This document shows positions 13,812 through 21,972 of a stretch of DNA of 33,265 bases, piece by piece. The position numbers and the translations under genes were made by a program. The notes under the pieces were generated by a model. It worked only from the letters and a program-made list of their open reading frames with translations, searched no databases and was not told the DNA's origin. How positions within the stretch are numbered: position 1 is the first letter of the stretch; each line of letters begins with the position of its first letter. The DNA is from WHSM01 sp050701635 (GTDB lineage: Bacteria > Actinomycetota > Actinomycetes > Mycobacteriales > Micromonosporaceae): assembly GCA_050701635.1 (NCBI GenBank), contig JBOGDF010000011.1:1-33265 (forward strand), in the 5' to 3' direction.

Positions 13812-15419
13812 TCACATCCGGAAGACACCGAAGCCGGTGCCGTCGTAGCGGGCGCCCGCGACCGGTCCACTGTGGATCGTGGACAGGCAGATCCCGAGCA
13901 CGGTACGGGTGTCCCGAGGGTCGATCACGCCGTCGTCGTAGAGCCGCCCGGACAGGAACATCGGCAGCGACTCGGCCTCGATCTGGTTCTCCACCATGGT
14001 GCGCATCGCGGTGTCGTGCTCGTCGAGATACTCCTGCCCCTTCGCCGCCGCCGCGGCGCGGGCCACGATCGAGAGCACCCCGGCGAGCTGCGCCGGCCCC
14101 ATCACCGCCGACTTCGCGCTCGGCCAGGCGAACAGGAACCGCGGGTCGTACGCCCGGCCGCACATCCCGTAGTGCCCGGCGCCGTAGGACGCCCCCATCA
14201 GGATCGAGATGTGCGGCACCTTGGAGTTCGAGACCGCGTTGATCATCTGGGCACCGTGCTTGATGATGCCGCCCTGCTCGTACTCGGCGCCGACCATGTA
14301 GCCGGTGGTGTTGTGCAGGAACAGCAGCGGCGTGTTCGCCTGGTTGGCGAGCTGGATGAACTGGGTCGCCTTCTGCGATTCGGCGCTGAACAGCACGCCC
14401 TGCGCGTTGGCCAGGATCCCGATCGGGTAGCCGTGCACCCGCGCCCAGCCGGTGACCAGGGAAGACCCGTACGCCGGCTTGAACTCGTCGAACTCCGAAC
14501 CGTCGGCGATCCGTACGATCACCTCGCGCGGGTCGAACGGCACCTTCAGATCGGCCGGCGCGATGCCCAGCAGCTCGTCCGGATCGAACAACGGCTCGGT
14601 GACCGGCGCTGGCCCAGGGCCCTGCTTGCGCCAGTTGAGCCGGGCCACGATCCGCCGGCCCAGCCGCAGCGCGTCGTGCTCGTCGACCGCGAGGTAGTCG
14701 GCCAGCCCGGAGGTACGGGCGTGCATCTCCGCCCCGCCCAGCGACTCGTCGTCGGACTCCTCGCCGGTGGCCATCTTCACCAGCGGCGGCCCGCCCAGGA
14801 ACACCTTGGCGCGTTCCTTCACCATCACCACGTAGTCGCTCATCCCCGGGATGTACGCGCCGCCCGCGGTCGAGTTGCCGAACACCACCGCGATCGTCGG
14901 CATCCCCGCCGCCGACGCCCGGGTCAGGTCGCGGAACATCCGCCCGCCCGGGATGAAGATCTCCTTCTGGCTCGGCAGGTCCGCCCCGCCGGACTCCACC
15001 AGGTTGATCGACGGCAGCCGGTTCTGGTACGCGATCTCCGAGGCCCGGAACGCCTTCTTCAGCGTCCACGGGTTGCTGGCGCCGCCGCGTACGGTCGGGT
15101 CGTTGGCGGTGATCAGGCACTCGACGCCTTCCACCACGCCGATCCCGGTGACCAGGCTGGCGCCGACCTGGTAGTCCGAGCCCCAGCCGGCGAGCGGTGA
15201 AAGCTCCAGGAACGGCGAATCCGGATCGAGCAGCAGCTCGATGCGCTCTCGGGGCAGCAGCTTGCCGCGTTTGTGGTGCCGGGACACGTACTTCTCGCCG
15301 CCGCCGGCGAGCGCCTTCGCGTGCTCGGCGTCCAGCTCGGCGAGCTTGCCCAGCATCGCCTCCCGGTTCGTCTGGAACAGGTCGCCAGCCGGGTCCAGTG
15401 TGGACTTGAGGGCGGTCAT
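13812..15419 (-). CDS. Acyl-CoA carboxylase beta subunit (carboxyltransferase)
   Basis: The 535-residue carboxyltransferase would move CO2 from biotin to an unsaturated acyl-CoA. Both crotonase-fold halves are present: ESGGADLPSQ and NSTAGGAYIPGMSD in the N-terminal half, and LHNTTGYMVG and MGASYGAGHYGMCGRAYDP in the C-terminal half. The sequence before the glycine-rich loop (RMFRDLTRASAAGMP) and GNSTAGG in place of the GSCTAGG I recall from methylcrotonyl-CoA carboxylases suggest another subfamily. Geranyl-CoA carboxylase or an uncharacterised one is possible. ATG 15419 overlaps the TGA of the upstream dehydrogenase in ATGA. Length is normal for the family. Confidence 0.92.
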   Translation of the reverse strand: MTALKSTLDPAGDLFQTNREAMLGKLAELDAEHAKALAGGGEKYVSRHHKRGKLLPRERIELLLDPDSPFLELSPLAGWGSDYQVGASLVTGIGVVEGVECLITANDPTVRGGASNPWTLKKAFRASEIAYQNRLPSINLVESGGADLPSQKEIFIPGGRMFRDLTRASAAGMPTIAVVFGNSTAGGAYIPGMSDYVVMVKERAKVFLGGPPLVKMATGEESDDESLGGAEMHARTSGLADYLAVDEHDALRLGRRIVARLNWRKQGPGPAPVTEPLFDPDELLGIAPADLKVPFDPREVIVRIADGSEFDEFKPAYGSSLVTGWARVHGYPIGILANAQGVLFSAESQKATQFIQLANQANTPLLFLHNTTGYMVGAEYEQGGIIKHGAQMINAVSNSKVPHISILMGASYGAGHYGMCGRAYDPRFLFAWPSAKSAVMGPAQLAGVLSIVARAAAAAKGQEYLDEHDTAMRTMVENQIEAESLPMFLSGRLYDDGVIDPRDTRTVLGICLSTIHSGPVAGARYDGTGFGVFRM

Positions 15420-16567
15420 GACGTGTACCCGTACAGCTTGGCTGCCAGGTCGGTGAGTATCTCGGTGGCGCCGCCGCCGATACCGAGGATCCGGGAGTCC
15501 CGGTAGTGCCGCTCCACCTCCGACTCCCGCATGTAGCCCATCCCGCCGTGCAGCTGTACGGCCTGGTCCACCACCCAGTCGCACGCCTCGACCGCGCTGT
15601 TCTTCGCCAGGCAGGCTTCCGCGACCGGGTTCTCGCCCGCCGCGAACCGCTCCGCAACCCCACGGGTGTACGTCCTCGCCAGCTCGATCTTCTGCCGCAT
15701 CCCGACCAGCCGGTGCTGGATCACCTGCCGGCTGATCAGCGGGCGCCCGAAGGTGTGCCGCTGCCGGGCGTACGCCACGGTGAGGTCGAGGCACCGCTGC
15801 GCGGTGGCGTACGCCTGCACCGCGAGGCTGACCCGTTCGGCCACGAACTGCTGCGCGACCTGCACGAATCCGGTGTTCTCCGCGCCGACCAGATTCGCCA
15901 CCGGCACCCGGCAGTCCGCGAACGCCAGCTCGCCGGTGTCCGAGCAGAGCCAGCCCATCTTGTCCAGCTTGCGGGACACCGTGAACCCGGGCGTGCCCTT
16001 CTCGATCACCAGCAGGCTGATCCCCGGGTAGCCCTCGCCTCCGGTACGCACCGCGGTGGTCACGAAGTCCGCGCGTACCCCCGAGGTGATGAAGGTTTTC
16101 GCGCCGTTGACGACGTAGTGGTCGCCGTCGCGGCGCGCCGTGGTCCGCAGCGACGCCACGTCGGAGCCGGCGTCCGGCTCGGTCACTCCGAGCGCACCGA
16201 TCAGCTCGCCGGCCAGGGTGGGGCGTACCCAGCGGTCGATCTGGGCGGCGTCACCGGCGGCGATGATGTGCGGCAGCGCGATGCCGTGGGTGAACAGCCC
16301 CGCCATCACGCCGCCGCTCGCCCCGGCCGCCATGAATGCCTCGGTGAGCACCATGGCGTCGACCAGGGTGCCGCCGTCGCCGCCCACCTGCTCGGTCGCC
16401 CCGACGCCCATCAGCCCCGCCGCGGCGGTCTTCTTGTGCAGCTCACGGGGCAGCTCACCAGCACGTTCCCACTCGTCCAGGTACGGCACGATCTCCCGCT
16501 GTACGAACGTCCGGCAGCTCTCGCGCAGCGTCTGCCGCTCCGGCGTCTCAAAACCCTCGAAACTCAC
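15416..16567 (-). CDS. Acyl-CoA dehydrogenase (AtuD/LiuA-like)
   Basis: This is a 383-residue acyl-CoA dehydrogenase. GALGVTEPDAGSDVA and YVVNGAKTFITSG are the FAD/substrate motifs, and RQRHTFGRPL and QLHGGMGYMRES are C-terminal signatures. The late YEGT glutamate is replaced by IGGGATE, while E244 in AERVSLA occupies the position used by isovaleryl-CoA dehydrogenase. A branched substrate such as citronellyl- or isovaleryl-CoA is therefore likely. The GTG start at 16567 overlaps the AtuA-like stop in GTGA and has GGAGGAG just upstream. Its product would be the substrate of the carboxylase encoded immediately downstream. Confidence 0.92.
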   Translation of the reverse strand: MSFEGFETPERQTLRESCRTFVQREIVPYLDEWERAGELPRELHKKTAAAGLMGVGATEQVGGDGGTLVDAMVLTEAFMAAGASGGVMAGLFTHGIALPHIIAAGDAAQIDRWVRPTLAGELIGALGVTEPDAGSDVASLRTTARRDGDHYVVNGAKTFITSGVRADFVTTAVRTGGEGYPGISLLVIEKGTPGFTVSRKLDKMGWLCSDTGELAFADCRVPVANLVGAENTGFVQVAQQFVAERVSLAVQAYATAQRCLDLTVAYARQRHTFGRPLISRQVIQHRLVGMRQKIELARTYTRGVAERFAAGENPVAEACLAKNSAVEACDWVVDQAVQLHGGMGYMRESEVERHYRDSRILGIGGGATEILTDLAAKLYGYTS

Positions 16568-18267
16568 AGCAGCTCCTCCGGTACGTCGACCAGCCGGGCG
16601 CGCAGCCACTCCCCGACCGCCTTGGCCTGCGGGTCGAACCGGTGCTGTGAGGCAACGCCCTGTCCCAGCAGCCCGTCCACCACGAAGTTGAGCGCCCGCA
16701 GATTCGGCAACACGTGCCGGGTGATCGGGTACGCACCCGCCTCCGGCAGCAGCGCCGCGAACCGCTCCACGGTCAGCTCGTGCACCAGCCAGCGCCAGGC
16801 GTCGTCGTCGCGTACCCAGACCCCGACGTTGCAGCTGCCGCCCTTGTCGCCGCTACGGGCGCCCGCGACCCGCCCCAGCGGCACCCGCCGGGTCGGCCCG
16901 GCCGGCAACGGCCCCGGCAGCTCGGGGCTGTCCACATCGGACAGCTCCTGGGTCTTCGCCGCCGGCCCGATCGCGTGCCGTACGCCGTCCGGCAGCACCG
17001 CGACGTGCGGCACCACAGCGGCGTCGACGTACCCGGCGGTGAACACCCCGTACGGCGACGCGTCCCCTGGGGGCGCCGTGACGTGGAAGCCCGGGTAGCT
17101 GGCGAGCGCCAGCTCGACGCCGGCCCGGCTGACCGCCTTGCCGACCACTCCCGGGTCGGAGTCCTTCACGACCAGCCGCAGCAGCGCCGCGGCCTCCTCC
17201 TCGACCGCAGCGTCCGGATGGTCGGTACGCGCCAGCGTCCACCGCACCTCTGCCGGCCGCTGCTTGGCACCGGCCAGCACCGCCTCCATCTGGTCCCGCA
17301 GCAGCGCGGCCTTCGCCTCGATGTCCAGCCCGGTCAGCACGAACGTCATCTCGTTGCGGAAGCCACCCAGCTCGTTCAGGCAGACCTTCACCGTCGGCGG
17401 TGGCGGCTCCCCGCGTACGCCGGTGATGCGTACCCGGTCCGGGCCGTCGCCGTTCAGCGCGATGGTGTCGAAGCGGGCGGTGACGTCGGGGCCGGCGTAC
17501 CGGGCGCCGGTGATCTCGTACAGGAGTTGCGCGGTGACGGTGCCGGCGGTGACGGCGCCGCCGGTGCCGGGGTGCTTGGTGATGACGCTCGACCCGTCGG
17601 GGTGCAGCTCGGCGATCGGGAACCCGGGATGCCGCAGGTCGGGCAGCTCGCCGAAGAACGCGTAGTTGCCGCCGGTGGCCTGCGCGCCGCACTCGATCAC
17701 GTGCCCGGCCACCACCGCGCCCGCCAGCGCGTCCAGGTCTTCGGGGCCCCAGCCGAAGTGCGCGGCGGCCGGGCCGACCACCAGCGACGCGTCGGTGACC
17801 CGGCCGGTCACCACCACGTCGGCACCGGCGCGCAGGCACGCCGCGATCCCGAAGCCGCCCAGGTACGCGTTCGCGGTCAACGGCGTACCGAGCTCCAGCT
17901 CTCCCGCCCGGGTACGCAGGTCGTCGCCCTCGACGTGCGCGACCGCCACGTCCAGCCCCAACGTCGACGCCAGCCCGCGCAGCGCGGCGGCCAGGCCGGA
18001 CGGGTTCAGACCGCCGGCGTTCACCACGATCTTGACGCCGCGGTCGACGGCGGTGCCGAGCGAGGACTCCATCTGCTTGAGGAACGTCTTGGCGTACCCG
18101 AGGTTCTGGTCGCGCAGCTGGTCTCGGCCCAGGATCAGCATGGTCAGCTCGGCGAGGTAGTCGCCGGTGATCACGTCCAGCTCGCCGCCGGAGAGCAGCT
18201 CGGCGTACGAGGAGAACCGGTCGCCGTAGAAGCCCGACGCGTTGGCGATCCGCAGTGGGGGCGTCAC
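16564..18267 (-). CDS. atuA: Acyclic terpene utilisation AtuA family protein (DUF1446)
   Basis: The 567-residue protein belongs to the AtuA/DUF1446 family, required for growth on acyclic terpenes in Pseudomonas although its reaction is not known. Family features visible here are the N-terminal RIANASGFYGDR, a GGELDVITGDYLAE stretch, VNAGGLNPSG, and a conserved GRVTDASLVVGPAA and C-terminal ARSGDKGGSCNVGVW. The C-terminal 100 residues look like the DUF4387-like module that is separate or fused in other members. GTG 18267 overlaps the stop of the TIGR03084 gene (GTGA). Its presence makes a plain leucine-only pathway less likely but does not exclude it, because AtuA homologues also occur in other branched-chain operons. 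Confidence 0.9.
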   Translation of the reverse strand: MTPPLRIANASGFYGDRFSSYAELLSGGELDVITGDYLAELTMLILGRDQLRDQNLGYAKTFLKQMESSLGTAVDRGVKIVVNAGGLNPSGLAAALRGLASTLGLDVAVAHVEGDDLRTRAGELELGTPLTANAYLGGFGIAACLRAGADVVVTGRVTDASLVVGPAAAHFGWGPEDLDALAGAVVAGHVIECGAQATGGNYAFFGELPDLRHPGFPIAELHPDGSSVITKHPGTGGAVTAGTVTAQLLYEITGARYAGPDVTARFDTIALNGDGPDRVRITGVRGEPPPPTVKVCLNELGGFRNEMTFVLTGLDIEAKAALLRDQMEAVLAGAKQRPAEVRWTLARTDHPDAAVEEEAAALLRLVVKDSDPGVVGKAVSRAGVELALASYPGFHVTAPPGDASPYGVFTAGYVDAAVVPHVAVLPDGVRHAIGPAAKTQELSDVDSPELPGPLPAGPTRRVPLGRVAGARSGDKGGSCNVGVWVRDDDAWRWLVHELTVERFAALLPEAGAYPITRHVLPNLRALNFVVDGLLGQGVASQHRFDPQAKAVGEWLRARLVDVPEELL

Positions 18268-19055
18268 GACTGCCCCTGTGGCGTGCGGCCCGGGCCGGGC
18301 GGGCCGGCGAACATCTGGGCGATGTCGAGCCAGTGGTCGGCGTCGGCGCCCTCGGCGACCAGCGCCAGGTCGTCGCGGTGCCGCCGCTGGGCGGCGAGCA
18401 GGCACAGGTCCAGCCCCGGCCCGGTGACCCGCTGGGGCGCGTCGGTGGGGCCGAAGCGCCACAGGTCGCCGTCCGGCCCGGTCAGGTCGATCCGGAACTC
18501 CTCCGCGGGCGGCTGCTCACCGCGTACCAGATAACCGAAGTCACGGGTACGCACCGCGAGCCGCGCGATGTGCCGCAACCGGGCAGTCGGCTCGCGCGCC
18601 ACACCCAGCGCATCGGCCACATCCAGCCCGTGCGCCCAGGTCTCCATCAGCCGGGCGGTCGCCATCGACAGCGCGCTCATCGGCGGCCCGTACCAGAGGA
18701 GCCTGGTTTTCGGGGGTACGCCGCGCAGCGCGTCGAGCACCGCCTCGCGGCCGTGGCGCCACCGCTTCAGCAGCTCCGGTACGGGTGCCGCCGCCCCCTC
18801 CGCTGCCGCGTCGTCGACCCAGGTGCCGGCCCGCTCGGCGGCGACCGCCAGCTCGGCAGTGAACCCGTCGGGGTCGGTCGCCGACAGGATCGCGCGCTCG
18901 TCGGTCCAGGCGAGGTGCGCGATCTGGTGCGCGATGGTCCAGCCCTGCGCCGGGGTCGGCGTCGCCCAGCCCGCCTCGGACAGGTCGGCGACCAGCCGGT
19001 CGAGCTCGTCACCTTCGGCGCGCAGATCGGCGTACACGGCGTCGGCATCCGTCAT
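18264..19055 (-). CDS. TIGR03084 family DinB/mycothiol-dependent-isomerase-like protein
   Basis: The 263-residue protein has the four-helix DinB/MDMPI-like fold. Putative metal ligands are the histidines of TIAHQIAHL at about residues 40-48 and METWAHGLDVA at about residues 135-145. Members of this family commonly stand beside AtuA homologues in actinobacteria. They may be mycothiol-dependent enzymes, but no reaction is established. ATG 19055 begins MTDADAVYADL, with a GGGAG only two bases upstream; a TTG start at 19091 is possible. It is the first gene of the eight-gene operon, and the AT-rich gap 19056-19145 holds the likely promoter. Its TGA overlaps the AtuA-like start. Confidence 0.82.
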   Translation of the reverse strand: MTDADAVYADLRAEGDELDRLVADLSEAGWATPTPAQGWTIAHQIAHLAWTDERAILSATDPDGFTAELAVAAERAGTWVDDAAAEGAAAPVPELLKRWRHGREAVLDALRGVPPKTRLLWYGPPMSALSMATARLMETWAHGLDVADALGVAREPTARLRHIARLAVRTRDFGYLVRGEQPPAEEFRIDLTGPDGDLWRFGPTDAPQRVTGPGLDLCLLAAQRRHRDDLALVAEGADADHWLDIAQMFAGPPGPGRTPQGQS

Positions 19056-19081
19056 GCTCCCGAGCGTGGCACCTGGAGCTG

Positions 19082-19110
19082 GAAAAATCAATCATGCCTG
19101 CTTGTTTTTC
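19082..19110. promoter_or_regulatory. AT-rich imperfect inverted repeat, candidate control site of the Atu/Liu-like operon
   Basis: GAAAAA at 19082-19087 and TTTTTC at 19105-19110 are opposed in the 90-bp gap between the phoD stop and the TIGR03084 start. This is by far the most AT-rich stretch in this half of the window. A promoter or TetR operator is plausible, and equally it could be a weak terminator for the upstream genes; the spacer of 17 bp favours an operator over a hairpin. Confidence 0.35.
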
Positions 19111-19145
19111 ACAGACGGAAGCATCACGGCTCCCGCCGGAAGGCG

Positions 19146-20798
19146 TCAGGAGGTGGCGGCCGAGGCGGGGGCGGACTGACGCGCCAGGCGGGTCGCGCCG
19201 TTGGCCACCGCGTAGCCGCGCGCCCAGCTCGCCGCCGAGCCCGGGCTCGTACGGTCGGCGAGGAAGTAGTAGTCCAGCTGCACCCGCTCGGGCCGTACGT
19301 CGAGCACGCCGTACCCGTGGTGGTCGGTGTCGACCCACTTCACGTGCGGGTTGGTGAGCCGGATCGCCAGCGACGCCGGGCCGGTGGTGCTGTTCGGCGG
19401 TGCGCCGACGATGTCGTCGATGTTGTCGCTGGTCACAGACGGCACCACGAACTCCACCGCGGCCGGCGTGGTGCCGGTGTCCTTGGTGGTCAGCTCGTTG
19501 GCCCAGGAGGTGTGGATGTCGCCGGTCAGGAACACCACGTTCTTCGTACCGGAGCTGCGCAGATGGCCGACCAGCTCGTTGCGGTCGGCGTTATAGCCGT
19601 CCCACTGGTCGTTGAAGAGCACCGCCCCGTTCTGCGGTACGCCGATCAGCTCCCCCAGCGGCCCGAGCAGCCACGCCGGCAGCGCGCCGATGTCGAGCCG
19701 GGAGATCATCACCGAGTTGCCGACCAGCTTCCAGCGCGCCGACGACTCCGACAGCCCGGTCTTCAACCACGCCATCTGGGCGTCGCCGGTGACCGTACGC
19801 GCCGGGTTGTCGACCTCCTTGCCGCCGGCCTGCTGCGAGCGATACGAGCGCAGATCCAACATCGTGAACTCGGCCAGGTTGCCGAACCGCAGCCGCCGCT
19901 GGATCTCGTTGCCGGCGGACATCCGTACCGGCATCCACTCCGCGTACGCCTGGTGCGCGGCCGCCTTGCGCGCGGCGTAGCTGCCCTCGGTGGCCGGGTC
20001 GTGGTTCTCCGCGCCGCCGGACCAGGCGTCGTTGGCCACCTCGTGGTCGTCCCAGGTGATCAGCCACGGCACCGACGCGTGCAGCGCCTGCAGGTGCGGA
20101 TCGGTCTTGTAGTGCCCGTGCCGGATCCGGTAGTCGGACAGGTTCAGCACCTCGTGCTTCGGCTCCACCGGCCGGATCACCGTGCCGCCGGTGGCCCCGA
20201 TCGCGCCGGCGCCGTACTCCCCGGTGCCGTACTCGTAGAGGTAGTCGCCGAGGTGCAGCACCAGCTGCAGGTCGTCGCGCTGCCGCAGCAGTTGGTACGC
20301 CGCGAAGTGCCCCGCCTCCCAGTTCGAGCACGACACCACGCCGGCCCGCAGGCTGGACACCTCGGCGTCGGCCGCGGGGGCGGTCAGGGTGCGGCCGGTT
20401 GGCGACCACGCGTCGGCGTACCCGAACCGGTACCAGTACGTGGTGGCCGGCGACAGCCCGGTGACCTCGACCTTGACCGTGTGGTCGCGCTCCGGCCCGG
20501 TCTGAGCCGCGCCGCTGCCCACCACCGTGGCGAAGGCGGGATCGGCCGCCACCTGCCACGCGACCGTGCCCGCCGGCCCCTTCCCCGAGCCCGGCGTCGC
20601 ATCCACGGTCGGCGTCACCCGGGTCCACAGCAGTACGCCGTCCGGCAGCGGATCGCCGGAAGCCACGCCGTGCCGGAAGTAGCCGTCCGCGGCCTGCGCC
20701 GAGGAGCCGCCGAGCAGTGCCGGCGAGGCGATAGCGGCGGTGCCGGCGGCCACCCCGGCGGCGCGCAGCAGCGTACGGCGAGCGATGGGCTCCGTCAT
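19146..20798 (-). CDS. phoD: Tat-exported PhoD-type alkaline phosphatase/phosphodiesterase
   Basis: This is a 550-residue secreted PhoD-family enzyme that releases phosphate from phosphomono- or diesters outside the cell. The twin-arginine signal is ARRTLLRAAG at residues 6-15, followed by a hydrophobic stretch and Ala-Gln-Ala-Ala. The PhoD N-terminal domain (FRHGVASGDPLPDGVLLWTR) precedes the metallophosphatase domain. Metal-binding motifs are HLGDYLYEY, WDDHEVANDAW and LTGDIHTSW. It starts 3 bp after the stop of the upstream glycosyltransferase gene with a GAGGAG site inside it, so it is translated from the same message as the two mannosyltransferases. No PHO box was recognised upstream. 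The pairing with mannolipid glycosyltransferases is unusual and may relate to phosphate-sparing envelope remodelling (inference). Confidence 0.92.
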   Translation of the reverse strand: MTEPIARRTLLRAAGVAAGTAAIASPALLGGSSAQAADGYFRHGVASGDPLPDGVLLWTRVTPTVDATPGSGKGPAGTVAWQVAADPAFATVVGSGAAQTGPERDHTVKVEVTGLSPATTYWYRFGYADAWSPTGRTLTAPAADAEVSSLRAGVVSCSNWEAGHFAAYQLLRQRDDLQLVLHLGDYLYEYGTGEYGAGAIGATGGTVIRPVEPKHEVLNLSDYRIRHGHYKTDPHLQALHASVPWLITWDDHEVANDAWSGGAENHDPATEGSYAARKAAAHQAYAEWMPVRMSAGNEIQRRLRFGNLAEFTMLDLRSYRSQQAGGKEVDNPARTVTGDAQMAWLKTGLSESSARWKLVGNSVMISRLDIGALPAWLLGPLGELIGVPQNGAVLFNDQWDGYNADRNELVGHLRSSGTKNVVFLTGDIHTSWANELTTKDTGTTPAAVEFVVPSVTSDNIDDIVGAPPNSTTGPASLAIRLTNPHVKWVDTDHHGYGVLDVRPERVQLDYYFLADRTSPGSAASWARGYAVANGATRLARQSAPASAATS

Positions 20799-20801
20799 GG
20801 G

Positions 20802-21953
20802 TCAGCTCCTCGGTATCGCGAACTCCCGGGTCGACTGATCCGAGATGCTCTCATGAACTCGCAGGAATCCGTGGACCGCCGCCTGCCAGGTGTAGCGCTC
20901 CGCGCGGCGTCGCGCCGCCCGCCGGCGCAGCTGCCGGGGCCGCGCCATCAGCTCCAGTACGGCGTCCGCGTACGCCTCGCCGTGGCCCGGCGCGGCTGCT
21001 CCCGCCTCCCCCACCACCTCGGGCAACGCGCTCTCCGCGCTGGCCACCACCGGCGTACCGCTGGCCAGCGCTTCCAGCGCCGCCAGGCCGAACGTCTCCA
21101 CCGGCCCCGGCGCCAGCGCCACATCCGCTGACGCCAGCAGCCCGGCCAGCCGGTCCCGGTCGCCGATGAAGCCCTCGAAGGTCACCGGCAGCTCCTGCTC
21201 GGCGACCCGTTGCCGCATCCGCTCCTCCAGCGGGCCGCTGCCGGCGACCACCAACCGGGCGGCCACCCCGCGCCGGCGCAGCTCCGCGATCGCGGTCAAC
21301 GAGCGTTCCGGGCACTTCTCCGGCGAGAGCCGGCTGCAGTGCACCAGGAGCAGTTCGCCGGCGGCGGCGTACTCGGCGCGGAGCCCGCCGTCGTACCGGT
21401 CGGGGTGGAAGCCCGAGAGGTCCACCCCGAGCGGCACCTGCTCCACATTGGACACGTCCAGCCGGCGGAACTCCGCCGCCGCCCACGACGTGGTGCACAC
21501 GACCCGGTCGTACTGCCCGGCGGTACGCGCGTTCAGCCGGTCCGCGATCCGGTCCGACGGCAGCCAGTCGGCGTGGGTCATCCGCAGCAGGCCGGCGAGA
21601 CTCTCGTGCGAGACCATCACCGAGCCGACGCCGTGACGGCGGGCCCAGCCGCCGGTCCAGCGCAGCGTGGAACGGTCCGAGACCTCCAGGCGGTCCGGTG
21701 CCAGCCGCTCCAGCAGCCGCGCCAGCTTCGGGCGGTTGACCAGCACCCGGTAGCCTCCGGTCCCCGGCACCACCGGACCCGGCAGCGTGATCACGTCGCC
21801 CTGCTCGGTGCTTTCCCGGGAGTACGCCGCGCCCGGCACCACCAGCACCGATTCGTGACCCGCGGCCGCGTAACCGGCGCCGAGCTCGCGCAGCGCCGTA
21901 CGCAAGCCGCCGGAATTCGCGGTCACGAAGTTGGCCAGTCGTACGATCCTCAT
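20802..21953 (-). CDS. pimC: GT4 glycosyltransferase, PimC-like GDP-mannose-dependent mannosyltransferase
   Basis: The 383-residue protein is a GT-B fold family 4 glycosyltransferase. The N-terminus MRIVRLANFVTANSGGLRTA and the segments VCTTSWAAAEF, VPLGVDLSGFHP and VHCSRLSPEKC match the PimC-like phosphatidylinositol-mannoside mannosyltransferases of actinobacteria as I remember them. The nucleotide-sugar E-x7-E motif is PVETFGLAALEAL. It is soluble or peripheral, with no transmembrane segment. The donor is expected to be GDP-mannose and the acceptor a phosphatidylinositol mannoside or related glycolipid; the acceptor is inference. It lies 19 bp after the mgtA-like gene and 3 bp before phoD. 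There is only a weak ribosome site before ATG 21953. Confidence 0.8.
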   Translation of the reverse strand: MRIVRLANFVTANSGGLRTALRELGAGYAAAGHESVLVVPGAAYSRESTEQGDVITLPGPVVPGTGGYRVLVNRPKLARLLERLAPDRLEVSDRSTLRWTGGWARRHGVGSVMVSHESLAGLLRMTHADWLPSDRIADRLNARTAGQYDRVVCTTSWAAAEFRRLDVSNVEQVPLGVDLSGFHPDRYDGGLRAEYAAAGELLLVHCSRLSPEKCPERSLTAIAELRRRGVAARLVVAGSGPLEERMRQRVAEQELPVTFEGFIGDRDRLAGLLASADVALAPGPVETFGLAALEALASGTPVVASAESALPEVVGEAGAAAPGHGEAYADAVLELMARPRQLRRRAARRRAERYTWQAAVHGFLRVHESISDQSTREFAIPRS

Positions 21954-21972
21954 CCGGCGCGTCGGTGGAGGC

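Noticed and set aside
12672..15200. 842-codon open frame on the plus strand, and the 491-codon frame at 12767-14242
   Set aside because: Both are antisense to the two carboxylase subunit genes, whose motifs are complete; the translations show no domain.
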